A stretch of 64,000 bases of DNA from Capsaspora owczarzaki ATCC 30864 (taxonomy: Eukaryota > Opisthokonta > Filasterea), in assembly GCF_000151315.2 (NCBI RefSeq), contig NW_011887298.1, positions 640,577 through 704,576 on the forward strand, read 5' to 3'. Both the position numbers and the translations under genes were made by a program. The notes under the pieces were generated by a model. The model made no database searches. It saw only the letters and a list, made by a program, of their open reading frames with translations, and was not told the origin of the DNA. Positions 29,876-45,341 of this stretch are shown here, piece after piece. Position 1 is the stretch's first letter. Each line of letters starts with the position of its first letter.

Positions 29876-32515
29876 ATGGTCGGCAGCAGAAGCGGAAGGT
29901 TTTCGCTGCTTGTCGCGACCGCAGCTGCTGCGCTGGCGGTGGCTTGCAGCTGGCAGTCCCAGGGGGTCTCTGCCGCCGGATTCAACTACACTGAGGCGAC
30001 CGTGTACTACAATGCTGCGCAGGACGCCTTCACCCTCACGGTCGGCGTGCTGGACTTGAAGAATGGCATTGTTGCGGCGACTTTCAACGACTCGATGAAC
30101 ATTGACGGCTGGGGCACCCTCCGCATCGAGCAGACAGACCGCTTGGTCAACCACGACTCGCTCAAGGCCTTCGGAACAGGCTTCATCGAGGGCGCCCTCA
30201 CTGCGGTGAGTCACGTCGTCGAAGGCAATCGTCACGCGATTTTCTCGCTCCTTGCTGCTTTCCCCCCTTTTTCCCCTTTCCCCAGGCGGGCTGCCTGCAT
30301 TGCGTATTCAGTCGTACTGCTGGCTACGAGCTTGCATTTTGCTGATATTTTTGGATTTTTGGGGATTTCGGGGTTTTTTGGACGCAGGATCGCATCTGGC
30401 AAGCGCACGTCAACCTCAATGCGCGGTGGGGATTCAACGACACTGCCGGGTACCCGCCGTACCTCATCGAGTTCTTTGAGGAACAGTACGGATTTATGCG
30501 CAACAGCACGCAGCAAAATGCGACCGATCCCTACTGGCAGTACCTCAGCCTGCTGATGGACCAGTTTGACGGTCTGGGCCATGGTTACAACATGTATGCC
30601 GATAGCGACAAGGTGAGTCATATCTTCCTTGTCGTCCTGTTCTCTCTTAAGTTGAGCTGTGTGACCTGACTTGTCTTATTGTACGATTGTTGCTCTACAT
30701 GTCGTCATCAGCGATTGACCCCGCTGCAACTGTACATCATGAACAGCGCGGGCGACATGGAAGACCTTGTGGGCGGCCTTCTTGTCAAGCAAGGTCTGCC
30801 CTACTACCTTGGCATGACTCGGGACCGCATGGTTGCGGTCGGAATGGACCCCGACAACCCACAGCCGCCTGCCGAGGATGCCTTCCCGTGGGACAAGATC
30901 ATGCAAGATTGCTCCGTTTTGATCAAGGTTGTGTTTCAACGCAGGAGGGGGAACGAGATTACCAAATGCAGTCCATCGGCTTGCTTACAACTTGGCTGCA
31001 ACTTGATCTTTAGGTTCTTCCTGGGTTTGAAGAGCTGCTCATGGCTCATGCGACTTGGCGTGATTTTGGCCAGCTCATCCGCCTGTACAAGTTCTACGAC
31101 TTTACCTACGACATGGCCGGTCTGCAATCTACCACCCTGTCATTCAGCTCCTCGCCCAGCTTCCTTTCTTCGAAGGATGACTTTTATGTGCTGGACAGGT
31201 AATGAGTTACGGCCTGGATCCAGGCGATGAATCGAGTCGCTCACGTGCAGTTTTCTCAATTCCTCTTCCGATTTCAACTTTTGCAGCGGAATGGTGGTCA
31301 TGGAGACGACCAACAGCATCCTCGACCAGACTCTCTACCAAAAGCTGAGCCCTCAGACCGTGCTCTGCTGGCAACGCGTCATGGCGTCGAACGCGCTGGC
31401 CGGCACGCCGCAGCACTGGACTGAGATTTTTGCCCGGTATCTGCCTTGTCTTGATGGAGGGGGGAGGAATCGTCCTGACACTGCAGAACTACATCTTTTG
31501 CCAACTGTTCAATTTTCTGACTACCCCTTTTCTCCACAGCTACAACAGTGGCACCTACAACAACCAGTGGCAGGTTGTCCAGATGGGCAACTTTGAACAA
31601 TTCTTTGAGCTGCCTCCCGGCACGTTCTGGATTATCGAGCAAATTCCTGGTACCACTGCCGCGTAAGTGTGTGTGTGTGGGGAGGGGGGTGTGACTGCGA
31701 GAGTGTCGGTTGTGTGCAACTCTATGCTGACTCGATCCTCTACAGGCAAGACGTCACTGGCTTCTTGAACCAGAACGGCTACTGGCCCTCGTACAACATG
31801 TAAGTCGATCTGCACCAACCATTCTGTGTCTTCTGCGGGGGCTCATTCTGTTTGGATGGCATTTCACAGTCCGTATTCTCCGATGATTTACAATCTGAGT
31901 GGCTACCCCGCGTACTTTGCAAAGTACGGCAACCAGTTCAGCTACACCGAGAACCCGCGCGCGACCATCTTCCGCCGTGATCATAACAATGTATGTTCCG
32001 CTTTTTTTTGTTTGCTCAGCTTGGTCCTTGAACTCACCTTTCTCCTCCGCCCTTCAGGTCGTCGATCTCGAGAGCATGCAGACTATTATGCGATACAACG
32101 AGTACCAGACCGATCCGCTTTCCCTTGGCGATCCTGCCAACGCCATTGCATCGCGCTACGATCTGCGCCCCTCTGGTGGCTCTGCATTTGGTGCGATTGA
32201 CGGCAAGGTAAGCCTAGTTTTGTTTGATTGGCGTTGTTGTTGTTCTTTTTGTTGTTTGGGCTTGTTTCGGTCGGCTTTTGTCCACAGATCTCTAACCGTT
32301 TTCCGGCGTTGCGTCTTTGTGTGCTTGTGCTCCCGATTCACCAGATCACTTCTGTCGAGCTGGCGCTGGAATATCTTGGATGCATTGCCATCAACGGCCC
32401 GACCGCCCAAACGCAGCCGCCGTTCTCTTGGTCGACCTCACCCTTTGCCGCAAATACCACCCACCTTGGCCATCCCGATACCTTTGACTTCCCCTGGGTG
32501 CTGATGCTTATTTGA
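29876..32515 (+). CDS. Phospholipase B-like lysosomal hydrolase
   Basis: Secreted or lysosomal N-terminal-nucleophile amidase-fold protein (PLBD family; amoebal phospholipase B). Ten exons: 29876-30205, 30388-30612, 30712-30927, 31014-31198, 31287-31436, 31540-31662, 31746-31799, 31870-31990, 32058-32207 and 32345-32515; all phases fit and give 574 residues. The N-terminus has a signal peptide (RFSLLVATAAAALAVA). Family blocks include GWGTLRIEQTD, DQFDGLGHGYNMYAD, TPLQLYIMNSAGDMEDLVG, CSVLIKVLPGFEELLMAHATW, FWIIEQIPG, SYNIPYSPMIYNLSGY and TIMRYNEYQTDPLSLGDPANAI with SRYDLRP. The cysteine in DCSVLIK corresponds to the autocatalytic nucleophile region of the family. Several NxT/NxS sequons are present (NYT, NDT, NST), as expected for a glycoprotein. 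Introns are short (67-182 bp). Confidence 0.94.
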
Positions 32516-33587
32516 AACAAGTTACTGTTGAGTTTGAGATTTGGCAATGAAAACTTTTGTTCTTGTCCAACCCTCTTTTTCATGATCTTCATCTTCATTT
32601 GCGTATCTTCTTGGCGTTTTTCTCGTTCTTAGTATTCCGTCTCTTTTTTTTGATACTTTGCGACATCACACAACCAATTGGGGTTTGGAGGGATGTGCAT
32701 TTCATTCCCCTTCTGTGTAAGCCTGTTGTCGTTCAACTAAAACCAAAAAAAAAAAAAAAAAAAAAATCTGTTTCGATGTTGGCTTTTTTAGTCCGTTCAT
32801 GCGTTTTTGTCGCGCACTGGGAGGTCGCTGCCCCCACGCATGGACTGTTCGACTTGCCTTGTTGGAACGCAGGCCCGTGCGTCCGAGCACCATCCGCGAC
32901 CGATCGCAGGTCGCAACGCAATGGAAAAGTCGCAGCGATCTCGCAAAAAAAAAAAAAAAAAAAAAAAAACTCGTGCTCAATGATCACAAACCACGGGTTA
33001 CTCCCCCTGCACGGAACGGGGGGGAGTGTGTCGGATGCTGCGTGCGTTCGGTGCACTGGGTGGCAGCATGCGCGTGTCCTCCGTTGGACGAGAGCTCCTG
33101 GTCCGATTGCACAATCACAAATCACAAAATCAAACCAACAACAAAAAAAAAAAAAAAAAAAAAAAAGGGAAAACCGAGATCTCGCGTCGCTGAACGGATT
33201 TCTTACTTCCTCTCAAAGTGCTGTTGAAGCGAGACGTGTGGTTTTGGGGTTGGTGAATTCAGAGTGTCACCGCGGTAGTGTTGGTGCAGTCCGTGGCTGG
33301 AGGACCAAAACGAACGATTTGAAAACGGACGATGATGGCTGTGATTGAATGAATAGATTGGAACAGTTGACGCGGCGCCACATCACTTTCACCGCTCACC
33401 CTATTGCTGCTTCTATTGCTGCTTGGGAAAACGAGGGGGGGGGGGGTTTGCTCGTTCGCAGATATGGTGGTGTTTGTGTGCAATACGGCTGCTTTGTGTG
33501 TGGCTTTTCGTTGGCTGATCGCGTTTTGCGTTTTCCTCAAATCTGATCGACAGGAATCTTCTACTACTGTTTCCGGTTTCAGGCAAA
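32516..33587. other. Intergenic with two long poly(A) runs
   Basis: 3' flank of the phospholipase B-like gene and 5' flank of SEC61B, about 1.07 kb. It holds A runs at about 32743-32766, 32945-32969 and 33141-33166. No supported gene. Confidence 0.5.
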
Positions 33588-34221
33588 ATGGTACGGTGCA
33601 TGCGTTGTGGATTACATGTGCTCTGCGTTGCGTCGAATCATGCATACTGATCGTAAACCCTTTTTTGCTCGTTTCGGTTTTGCTGTGCAGTCGCAAAGTC
33701 AAGTTTCTACCAACGTCGGCTCCTCCACCTCCCGCCCCGGCGGCTCCACCCCTCGCAGCGCTGCCAGCGGCATTGTCCGTCAGCGGTATGTATTTTTTTC
33801 TTGGCTTTGGGATGGGCCGCTCGCTTGCACAACAGAAGAGCTCACTTTGGCCAATCTCCTGTTTTTGTGTTCGTTTTTGTGTTCGTTTTTTGTGTTTGTT
33901 CAGCCGCACTGGTGGTGCCTCGACTTCCCGAGCTGCCCCCTCGACTGGCTCTACTGGATTTCTCGGCTTTTCCATGGACGATGCTCCTGGAATCAAAGTG
34001 TACGTTCCTTGCTCTGCTTTCTCTTTTGTTCAGTGAGACTGATTTTCTGTCTGGAGGCAACTTCCGTCACTTACACTCTTTCTTCTGCGTGTGTGTGTGT
34101 GTGTGTGTGTGTGTCTTTCATTGGGATGTTGAATGGCAGTGGCCCGGTCACCGCACTCGTGTCCAGTGCAGTATTTATTGCAGCCGTCTTGCTCATGCAC
34201 ATTGGATCACGCATGTTCTAG
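33588..34221 (+). CDS. SEC61B: Sec61 translocon beta subunit
   Basis: Small tail-anchored subunit of the ER protein-conducting channel. Exons are 33588-33590 (only the ATG), 33691-33785, 33904-33999 and 34140-34221, giving 91 residues with perfect phase. The disordered head (SQSQVSTNVGSS) and Ser/Thr/Gly linker lead to the family signature FLGFSMDDAPGIKVGPVTALV, in which the DxPGxKVGP core is visible, and then one membrane segment, SSAVFIAAVLLMHIGSRMF. Length and layout match Sec61 beta (about 80-100 residues). The start exon consisting of the initiator codon alone is notable but agrees with the acceptor at 33690 and a clear downstream frame. Confidence 0.94.
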
Positions 34222-34563
34222 TGCTTGATGTCTGCCGCCCTGCCCTCATACCTTCCGCCTCTGCTATCACTCGCTGTCTGGTTCCGCCTACTGTCTAGAA
34301 AATAAACACATGAAAGTTTTCATTTTTTGTTCTGTTGCTTTGGTCATTGGTTGTTGCATCGCAAGGGTTTTTTGGGTTGAACATTCAGCGTTTTGTGCTT
34401 GTTGTCTCGATGCAGCTCCACGTCCAAGTGGCACTTTGACCATTGTCATGGTACACACACAATGATTGCTTTTTTTTTTCTTTTCTTTTTTCTTTTTTTT
34501 TTTTTTTTTTTTTTTTGGATGATGGTTCATCAGTCATCATTCAATTTATTTCCACTTTCTCGA
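34222..34563. other. Short intergenic spacer with T-run
   Basis: Between SEC61B and the kinase gene; includes a T-rich tract at about 34470-34516. It probably holds the SEC61B 3' UTR and the kinase promoter. Confidence 0.45.
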
Positions 34564-39237
<4,674 letters not shown>

Positions 39238-40850
39238 AACAGCACCGAAAGTGCTGGATGTTTTATTTTTATGCTGTGGTTTTTGTCGTTCATGTACGGT
39301 CTGTTGTTTGTGTTGCAATGGCTTTAATTTTTGACCTTGTCAGATGTTATGGCTCGAAGATAGTACATTGTCGTTGTTTTGCTGAATCTTTTGGTGATGC
39401 TGCTCAAGTTCCCGTTGCCCGAAGCCAATAGCTCTAAAGCACTTCCTGGGTGTCATGTATCGTATTCATTCACAAATCCGGTGTTGACAGGCTCAGCACG
39501 GAAAGTGAAAAGACCGAATTTTTTCAAAAATTCGGTGTTGTTCAACTTGCGAATGCTTGGGTTTGGCTTGTTTCTTTCAATCGTAGTATGCAATATATGT
39601 TGTTTGCAGTGCATAGTTGTGGAAAATGGACGGCGGGGACTGTCCTGGAACGCGAAACGATGAGGAGGGGAATTGGCTGGCGGTCCATTGCGATCGGCGC
39701 TCCTCCTTGCTACTGCTCCCCAGGCCATGTCAACGCGCGCCTTTGCATGTCCAGTGACGTGATACAGTTGTCACGCGTTGTTTCTGATGCGGGGGCGGTC
39801 GGGGACGGTCGCACAGACGCAGGAAAGCGCTGTTGACACAACTTCGCACCCACCACTCATTGACTGCACCAGTGCGCCAATTCTTCACTCAAGATATCTC
39901 TCATTCTAGCTACAAATACAATTGATACACTATTCACACGTATTCAAATGCCATGGAATCATGATGAAGTGCTTTGGAGTTGGAAGCAGCTCTGGGCATG
40001 GCCAACTTGGTGCAGTTCCAGACTCCTGTCAGCGGGCAGACAGCGCTTGCGATGGCGACGTCTGTCTGTAGCGTCAGCCATACTTGTAACCAGTCATGGA
40101 TCCGCTTCAACGGCGGCTGCGCACTGGGGTGCAGATACAGCCACGCCAATCTTGAGACGTAAAAACAGAAGTGAGCTCAAATCGGTCACTTCCCTTACTT
40201 GTACCGCTGGCAGTCTTGCGGCACTCGGTCCTCGCTGCACACCAATGCGTGTCAAAAATCATTCAAATGTAATACAAGTGAGCGCTGACGTCAAGCGTGC
40301 GGTGTGCGCCGAAAAACGAGCGTTGATCGGTTGTAGCGTTGTTTGTCGCGATGGGTGTCACTTCCGCGAGCTTGATACCGGCCTGTGACAAAAATTGTGA
40401 AGGGTGGTGATTAGCGCATTCATTGTCGTGCAGTTATGCTCAAATAATGTCGCTGCAGTTCCAGTCCAGTGGCAGTAACAACATGGAAACATACTGTTCA
40501 AAGAACGCCTGCGGCCAACTTCATTTTTCGTGAATGCTCGCTTCAAAATGACAGAAACCGCGCCCTGCACATCAGAGTACAACATGGCGTTAGGACGACC
40601 GCTCAATCCAGTATTATTCAAAGCAGCGAGCGGGGCAAAAGGGGCCAATGCAGCGACAGGACAGGCGATAACACGAAGCGAGTGAGTTTGTCCTCACCGT
40701 TTGCGTGTCTTTTCGCGGTGTTTCGTGCTTCTTTTCTCGACTTGTAGTATTCTGAGATATTATGACATATTGTCCAATCGAGATACGCGCGATTGGAGCA
40801 GGATGAGAAAGTGTAGTTTCATGCCTGCGATCGAAACCCATTTTTTTCAT
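39238..40850. other. Gene-poor interval downstream of the kinase
   Basis: About 1.6 kb without a gene I can support. Short open frames exist on both strands. One + strand stretch near 40070-40160 resembles a CCCH finger and is listed separately. Composition is more A/T-rich than the flanking genes. Confidence 0.45.
39974..40162 (+). other. Fragment with CCCH-finger-like pattern
   Basis: An open frame of 62 codons contains CNQSWIRFNGGCALGCRYSH, a C-x10-C-x3-C-x3-H spacing. SW-x-x-FN-x-GC wording of this kind is met in the zinc knuckles of gag-like proteins of tyrosine-recombinase retroelements, as well as in cellular CCCH proteins. It lies in a repeat-rich island, so an old retroelement remnant is the likelier reading. 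No neighbouring parts of such an element were recognised. Confidence 0.3.
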
Positions 40851-40859
40851 TTTTTTTTT

Positions 40860-41145
40860 ACCGTCTAAAGCTTTATTAAGAATAACAAAGAAAAAAGAAC
40901 GTAGGAAGGATATGAGACAGTTGAATGTCGTCATAACGCACACCAGTGAAGGCATGCGGGGAGAGTGCTCAAGAGCTCACGGAGGAGCTCGAACAGATTT
41001 TTTTTTTTTTACCGTCTAAAGCTTTATTAAGAATAACAAAGAAAAAAGAACGTAGGATATGAGACAGTTGAATGTCGTCATAACGCACACCAGTGAAGGC
41101 ATGCGGGGAGAGTGCTCAAGAGCTCACGGAGGAACTCGAACAGAT
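40860..41145 (-). repeat. Tandemly duplicated 3' end of a non-LTR retrotransposon
   Basis: The segment 40860-40997 (ACCGTCTAAAGCTTTATTAA to GGAGCTCGAACAGAT) is repeated at 41011-41145 with one 4-base deletion and a few changes. Each copy is preceded on the + strand by a T run (about 40851-40859 and 40998-41010), which is a poly(A) tail when read on the minus strand. Two minus-strand 3' ends therefore sit head to tail. Confidence 0.85.
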
Positions 41146-42180
41146 GATCAGCCGGGCTGACAATGGAAGGATCAGGCATTCCCCACCTATACACCACGAA
41201 AGACATGTTGCTAGCCAACACGGTTCACAAACAAGTAGACGGCTGGCAGGCGGTGGGACAGCACTCTGTCGTAAGGAGCGACAATTCAGAAACGGTCAAC
41301 CGCTTTACACACGATTCGCGGGTACTAGGTGTACGCGAGGGCAAACAGTTGTGTGGAAAGACGTTCATTGTACCGGATTTCAAAAGCCTTTCCCCACCTG
41401 CTTTCGAAGGGGGGATGCTCTTGCTCATCAGTATGGAGAGGGGCGGCGCCAAAGTCGTCGCCGTCGTCGTCAGTCCTCCAGGGATTGGGGAGGGGTTTGG
41501 TAGAGTGCTCGAGGCGCGCTGCCAGTGTGATGAGGTACCGAAAGCGGAGGACCGCGTCGGCGGGGGTGAACACTGTGTTGTCGAACTTGGCAGTGCAGCG
41601 CAGCTTCCAGAGAGTCCAACGGGCAGTGTGCATGACGATGGTGAGACAAGCGAGTGCTTCGTCTTTCATCAAGGCGTGGTAGCGTTTGTTCTTGATAGGG
41701 CCAAAGAGCCATTGCGAACGCTGTCTAGGGAACCAGGGGCCTTGCGCGTGGCTGAACAGCGTTTCGGCCTCGCGCCAGACCGCCACAGCGTTCAGGATGG
41801 TCGCGATAGTGGTTGTTGAACTGGCTTATGCGTTGTATCAGCTGGGTTTGTTCACTTTCTTGCCTGGCTTTGGCTCGAGAGGACCGAAGATTGACTACTT
41901 CAAAGAATACAACCTGGCAATGCAGAATTTGAATCGCGGAACGGATAGGGAGCGGGAGAGAGCAGAAAAAGTGCGTTCTGTGCAAGGGTTGGTGCCAATC
42001 CCGAAAGTGACGACCCAACCGGAAACGCTGAATGCAGGCGAACAGCATTGGGAATCACTCAGCCTTCTGAGTGCCGGGAGACCAACGTCGGCACTGCTCG
42101 TGCGACCCCACAACAAGCGTTGATCCTCGAGTGGCTCGGCAGTACGTTTCGCGATTGTGAGCGGAGCAAAAAGAAAAAGG
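41011..42180 (-). mobile_element. 5'-truncated LINE (non-LTR retrotransposon) tail
   Basis: Minus-strand open frame 41325-41786 encodes a tail segment with the wording of LINE reverse-transcriptase C-termini: QWLFGPIKNKRYHALMKDEA, then CLTIVMHTARWTLWKLRC and VLRFRYLITLAARLEH. It is followed by an untranslated region ending in a poly(A) tail (T run at 40998-41010 on +). Further minus-strand frames up to about 42218 may be upstream coding sequence but are interrupted. Neither a reverse transcriptase YxDD core nor an endonuclease is present, so only roughly the last 1.2 kb survives. The right edge is not resolved. Family assignment rests on recognition of pattern, not alignment. Confidence 0.5.
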
Positions 42181-42378
42181 AGCAAAAAGCGCTCCTTTGC
42201 CCATGTCCCGCGAAACAAAAAGAGGTTTTTTTTTTGAAAATGCTCTTGATTGTTCGGATTTTATCCATTTCGAGTAAAGAACCCCGAAGGAGGGCTTGTG
42301 CTTGTCAATCAGTAATCGAGATGAGCGAAAGTTTTTTTTAGTTTGTGCTGATCAATCAGTCCTTTTGATTTGATTACA

Positions 42379-43017
42379 ATGACAGCGATCGCTGTGGGAG
42401 ACTGCTTTGAACAACCGTTCCGCGCCTTCAACAACAGAGAACTTGATTTAACTGAAGGCTGCCCCTTTGGCATCGTCTTGCGTGTGTATACACACGATGT
42501 GGTGATGGTGTTTGCAACTGAGCTTGGTTGGGATCCCGAACAAGACGGAGCTGTCACAAACGTTATGGTCCACAAGTCACCCAGCGAGCACTTCACCGTA
42601 TCCGTGTGCCCGCTGCTTGTCTACACAAGAGACAAACGAACCCTTGCTGGGCAGCCGGTTGGACGTGTTCACGACGTTTCGAGCCTAATTCCGCCACGAC
42701 CAACTCGAAGGCTGTTGGTGCGGTCTCTGTGCTGCCCGCACGTTGACTCCAACATCACAGACCAACGCCCATGTGTGCAGGTCAGCCCCGTTTGCCAACG
42801 CAGCAACTTTGCGCTGTGCCTGATGATTACCACTGGTGCTCAAGGCGCGACCTCCGAGCATCTCGTGAATATCGACGAGCTTGGTTGGGAACAACGCACC
42901 AAAGCTGTGATCGGATCTCTCCATACCTACCGCCTCTTCTGCGCCTATGTTGATCCCTCTCAACCAGTTCTTGGTACTCTTGATGGAGAGCTGGTAGCCG
43001 CCAGGCTTGACTGGTGA
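42379..43017 (+). CDS. Hypothetical protein
   Basis: An open frame of 212 codons starting MTAIAVGDCFEQPFRAF and ending LDGELVAARLDW. I do not recognise it. It has several cysteines (LCCPHVDSN, PCVQVSPVCQ) and mixed hydrophobic and polar content like a folded domain, with no signal peptide or membrane segment. The stop overlaps a perfect donor-like site (CTG/GTGAGTG at 43014), so the coding region may continue in a downstream exon; a possible continuation is the open + frame around 43346-43560. It stands between a LINE fragment and a tandem repeat, but codon use looks like that of host genes. Confidence 0.45.
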   Translation: MTAIAVGDCFEQPFRAFNNRELDLTEGCPFGIVLRVYTHDVVMVFATELGWDPEQDGAVTNVMVHKSPSEHFTVSVCPLLVYTRDKRTLAGQPVGRVHDVSSLIPPRPTRRLLVRSLCCPHVDSNITDQRPCVQVSPVCQRSNFALCLMITTGAQGATSEHLVNIDELGWEQRTKAVIGSLHTYRLFCAYVDPSQPVLGTLDGELVAARLDW

Positions 43018-43904
43018 GTGAACTTAACATAACTTGACTGAAGTTTGTGACGCATTTGTTTTTGAGTGCTTTACAACTCCCTTCCCTCGACTATTTGCAT
43101 TGTTACCCCCGTGTATCGTACGTCAATCTTGTTCATAACAATAAACTGTATTGGATTATGTTGTCACTGCAGTTGTACATGCACTGCACAGGTAACGAAC
43201 ACAGGTCAAAGTGTGCACCATTTTTTTAAAAAGATTTCGTTTTTTTCGGTTTTTTGATGACGACATTCGAACAGCCATGTCCGACAACATCACCATCTAC
43301 TGAACCCACTCTTCGAGTGGAGGCAGTGAATCCCATTTCACATCAATGTCATGGCAAATGGGCAAGGGGTCTTCGGGGCGGGGTGTCCAGGTCGGACCGT
43401 CACACGTCCGCCGTGGAGCATCAGCTGGTAGAACATCACGCAGCCGCCTCCTTGCTGGCACGCGTGCGTGCTTTGAAGAAGAGCAAGGGCCGCACAGGAT
43501 AGCTTCATCAGCTGGGCAGCAAGACGACGCAGACGACATGATACAGGACGTTGAAGTTGCACTCGAGCACTGTAAAAAAAAAAAAAAAATAGGAATAAGG
43601 CTTTTCCTAATCGAAAATTAGGAACCGAATCGAAAAAACCTAATCGAAAATTAAGAAACTGACGTCATCCTGAGCAAAAGGCGAAAGAAGTTTTTTTTTT
43701 GTGTGTGTTTGGTTTTGGTTTGACGATGCAACAACAGTGGCAACACGCTGGACATGGGGCAAAGGGCAACGTTGTTTTGAAGAAAACAAAGTGAAGATGA
43801 AAAGAAAAAAGAAAAGCGATAAAGGAGACCAAGAAAGCAAATTCTGACGTCGAGCTATCGCCATCTTCTCGCTCTGCTGAGGCACCGAATTTTGAACCAA
43901 CAAA
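43018..43904. other. Repeat-rich spacer with short AT-rich palindromes
   Basis: Holds an A-run (43573-43588) followed by two copies of a CCTAATCGAAAATTA motif (about 43605-43619 and 43639-43653), each nearly self-complementary. An undefined + frame at 43346-43560 may be a last exon of the upstream gene. Nothing else is supported. Confidence 0.4.
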
Positions 43905-44464
43905 ATGATATGTGAGACTCCGATTCCCACGGGTTGGGGCTTAGAGCTATTGGCCAGGTAACGTCGATTGATTGATACAAAATGCGCAATGACAACTATC
44001 CAAAAGCATCCCAATACACCAGAATATGCAAAAATCCTCATTAACTACCACGCCGGCTGGACGGACGCAAACTTGGGTCCTGACATGATATGTGAGACTC
44101 CGATTCCCACGGGTTGGGGCTTAGAGCTATTGGCCAGGTAACGTCGATTGATTGATACAAAATGCGCAATGACAACTATCCAAAAGCATCCAAATACACC
44201 AGAATATGCTAAATCCTCATTAACTACCACCGGCTAACCTCGCCGGCTGGACGGACGCAAACTCGGGTCCTGACACTTATGTGAGACTCCGATTCCCACG
44301 GGTTGGGGCTTAGAGCTATTGGCCAGGTAACGTCGATTGATTGATACAAAATGCGCAATGACAACTATCCAAAAGCATCCAAATACACCAGAATATGCTA
44401 AATCCTCATTAACTACCACCGGCTAACCTCGCCGGCTGGACGGACGCAAACTCGGGTCCTGACA
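43905..44464. repeat. Three-copy tandem repeat, unit 180/189 bp
   Basis: Copies start near 43905, 44085 and 44274, each with TGTGAGACTCCGATTCCCAC early and GCCGGCTGGACGGACGCAAA late. The first unit is 180 bp; the second is 189 bp, with an extra CCGGCTAAC-type insertion near its end that the third copy shares. Copies are almost identical otherwise, implying recent expansion. On the minus strand each copy keeps open a frame containing VFGCFWIVVIAHFVSINRRY, but no start context or longer gene supports coding. Confidence 0.9.
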
Positions 44465-45341
44465 TGATAAATTCGGTTTTTCCGAATTTTGACCGAATTT
44501 TGGTCCGAAATCCGGAAACAAATTTCCACTGTGTAATGCGGTCGAAGCTGAGGGTTTTCAGTTTTTGTAGTTGCTGGATTTTAATTTTACGATTTGCCGC
44601 GATTTTTGTTCGTTTTTGCGAAATAACCAATTTCATCAACAACTCGCAACAAAAACAGAATCGCAATGGCACAGGACACACACTATTACAACAGTTTCAA
44701 GATTTACAAGACCTGGGTAGGGGTAGCAGCTCCTTTGTTGCCATGCAACTTTTGACAACCGATTCTCACCAATACCGCACTCATATCCTCCCACTCCCAA
44801 AGTTGGCATGAACCAAAACATATTTACGACATGATACGAAGCAACGGAAGGGCTCCGAAGCAGTATGCATTCCGTAGTGCGGCTGGCAAATCAGGCGATG
44901 AGTTGGTTTCCATTCACATTCGTTTTCCCCTTGGTCTTCAGTGTTCCAATGACGAATCAAAGAAAATAGAATTTTAAAAAAATGATATCGCAGTGTATTT
45001 GAAGTTAGGATAACAAAGGGTACTGGTCGGGCTTAAAAGGGTGCGGGGTCAAAAATGCACCAGGTCTAACAGTGAAGGCCGTAACGAGAAAAACAAGGAT
45101 CCAAGGGAACAATGGTTGATGACGAAAAAGCAGAGCAACAGTGTGTCCAGTGCGCACAATCGAAAGCAGGAGCTGAACCAGAACAAAACCAGAGAAAACC
45201 AGTTCTCTGCCATTTCCGTTCAAAAAAGGGGGCTCCATCCTCCGAAGCAGACACGCCACACAAAATCCCATCAGCAACCAAACACCCACCGGAAACAACA
45301 CAAACATCTCGACTCCAACACAGCAGCCAGGAACAGCAGCA
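44465..45341. other. Spacer downstream of CNOT9, no gene seen
   Basis: Starts with a run of TTCGG/CCGAATTTT half-palindromes (44470-44520). The rest has no supported gene and includes the 3' flank of CNOT9. Confidence 0.4.
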
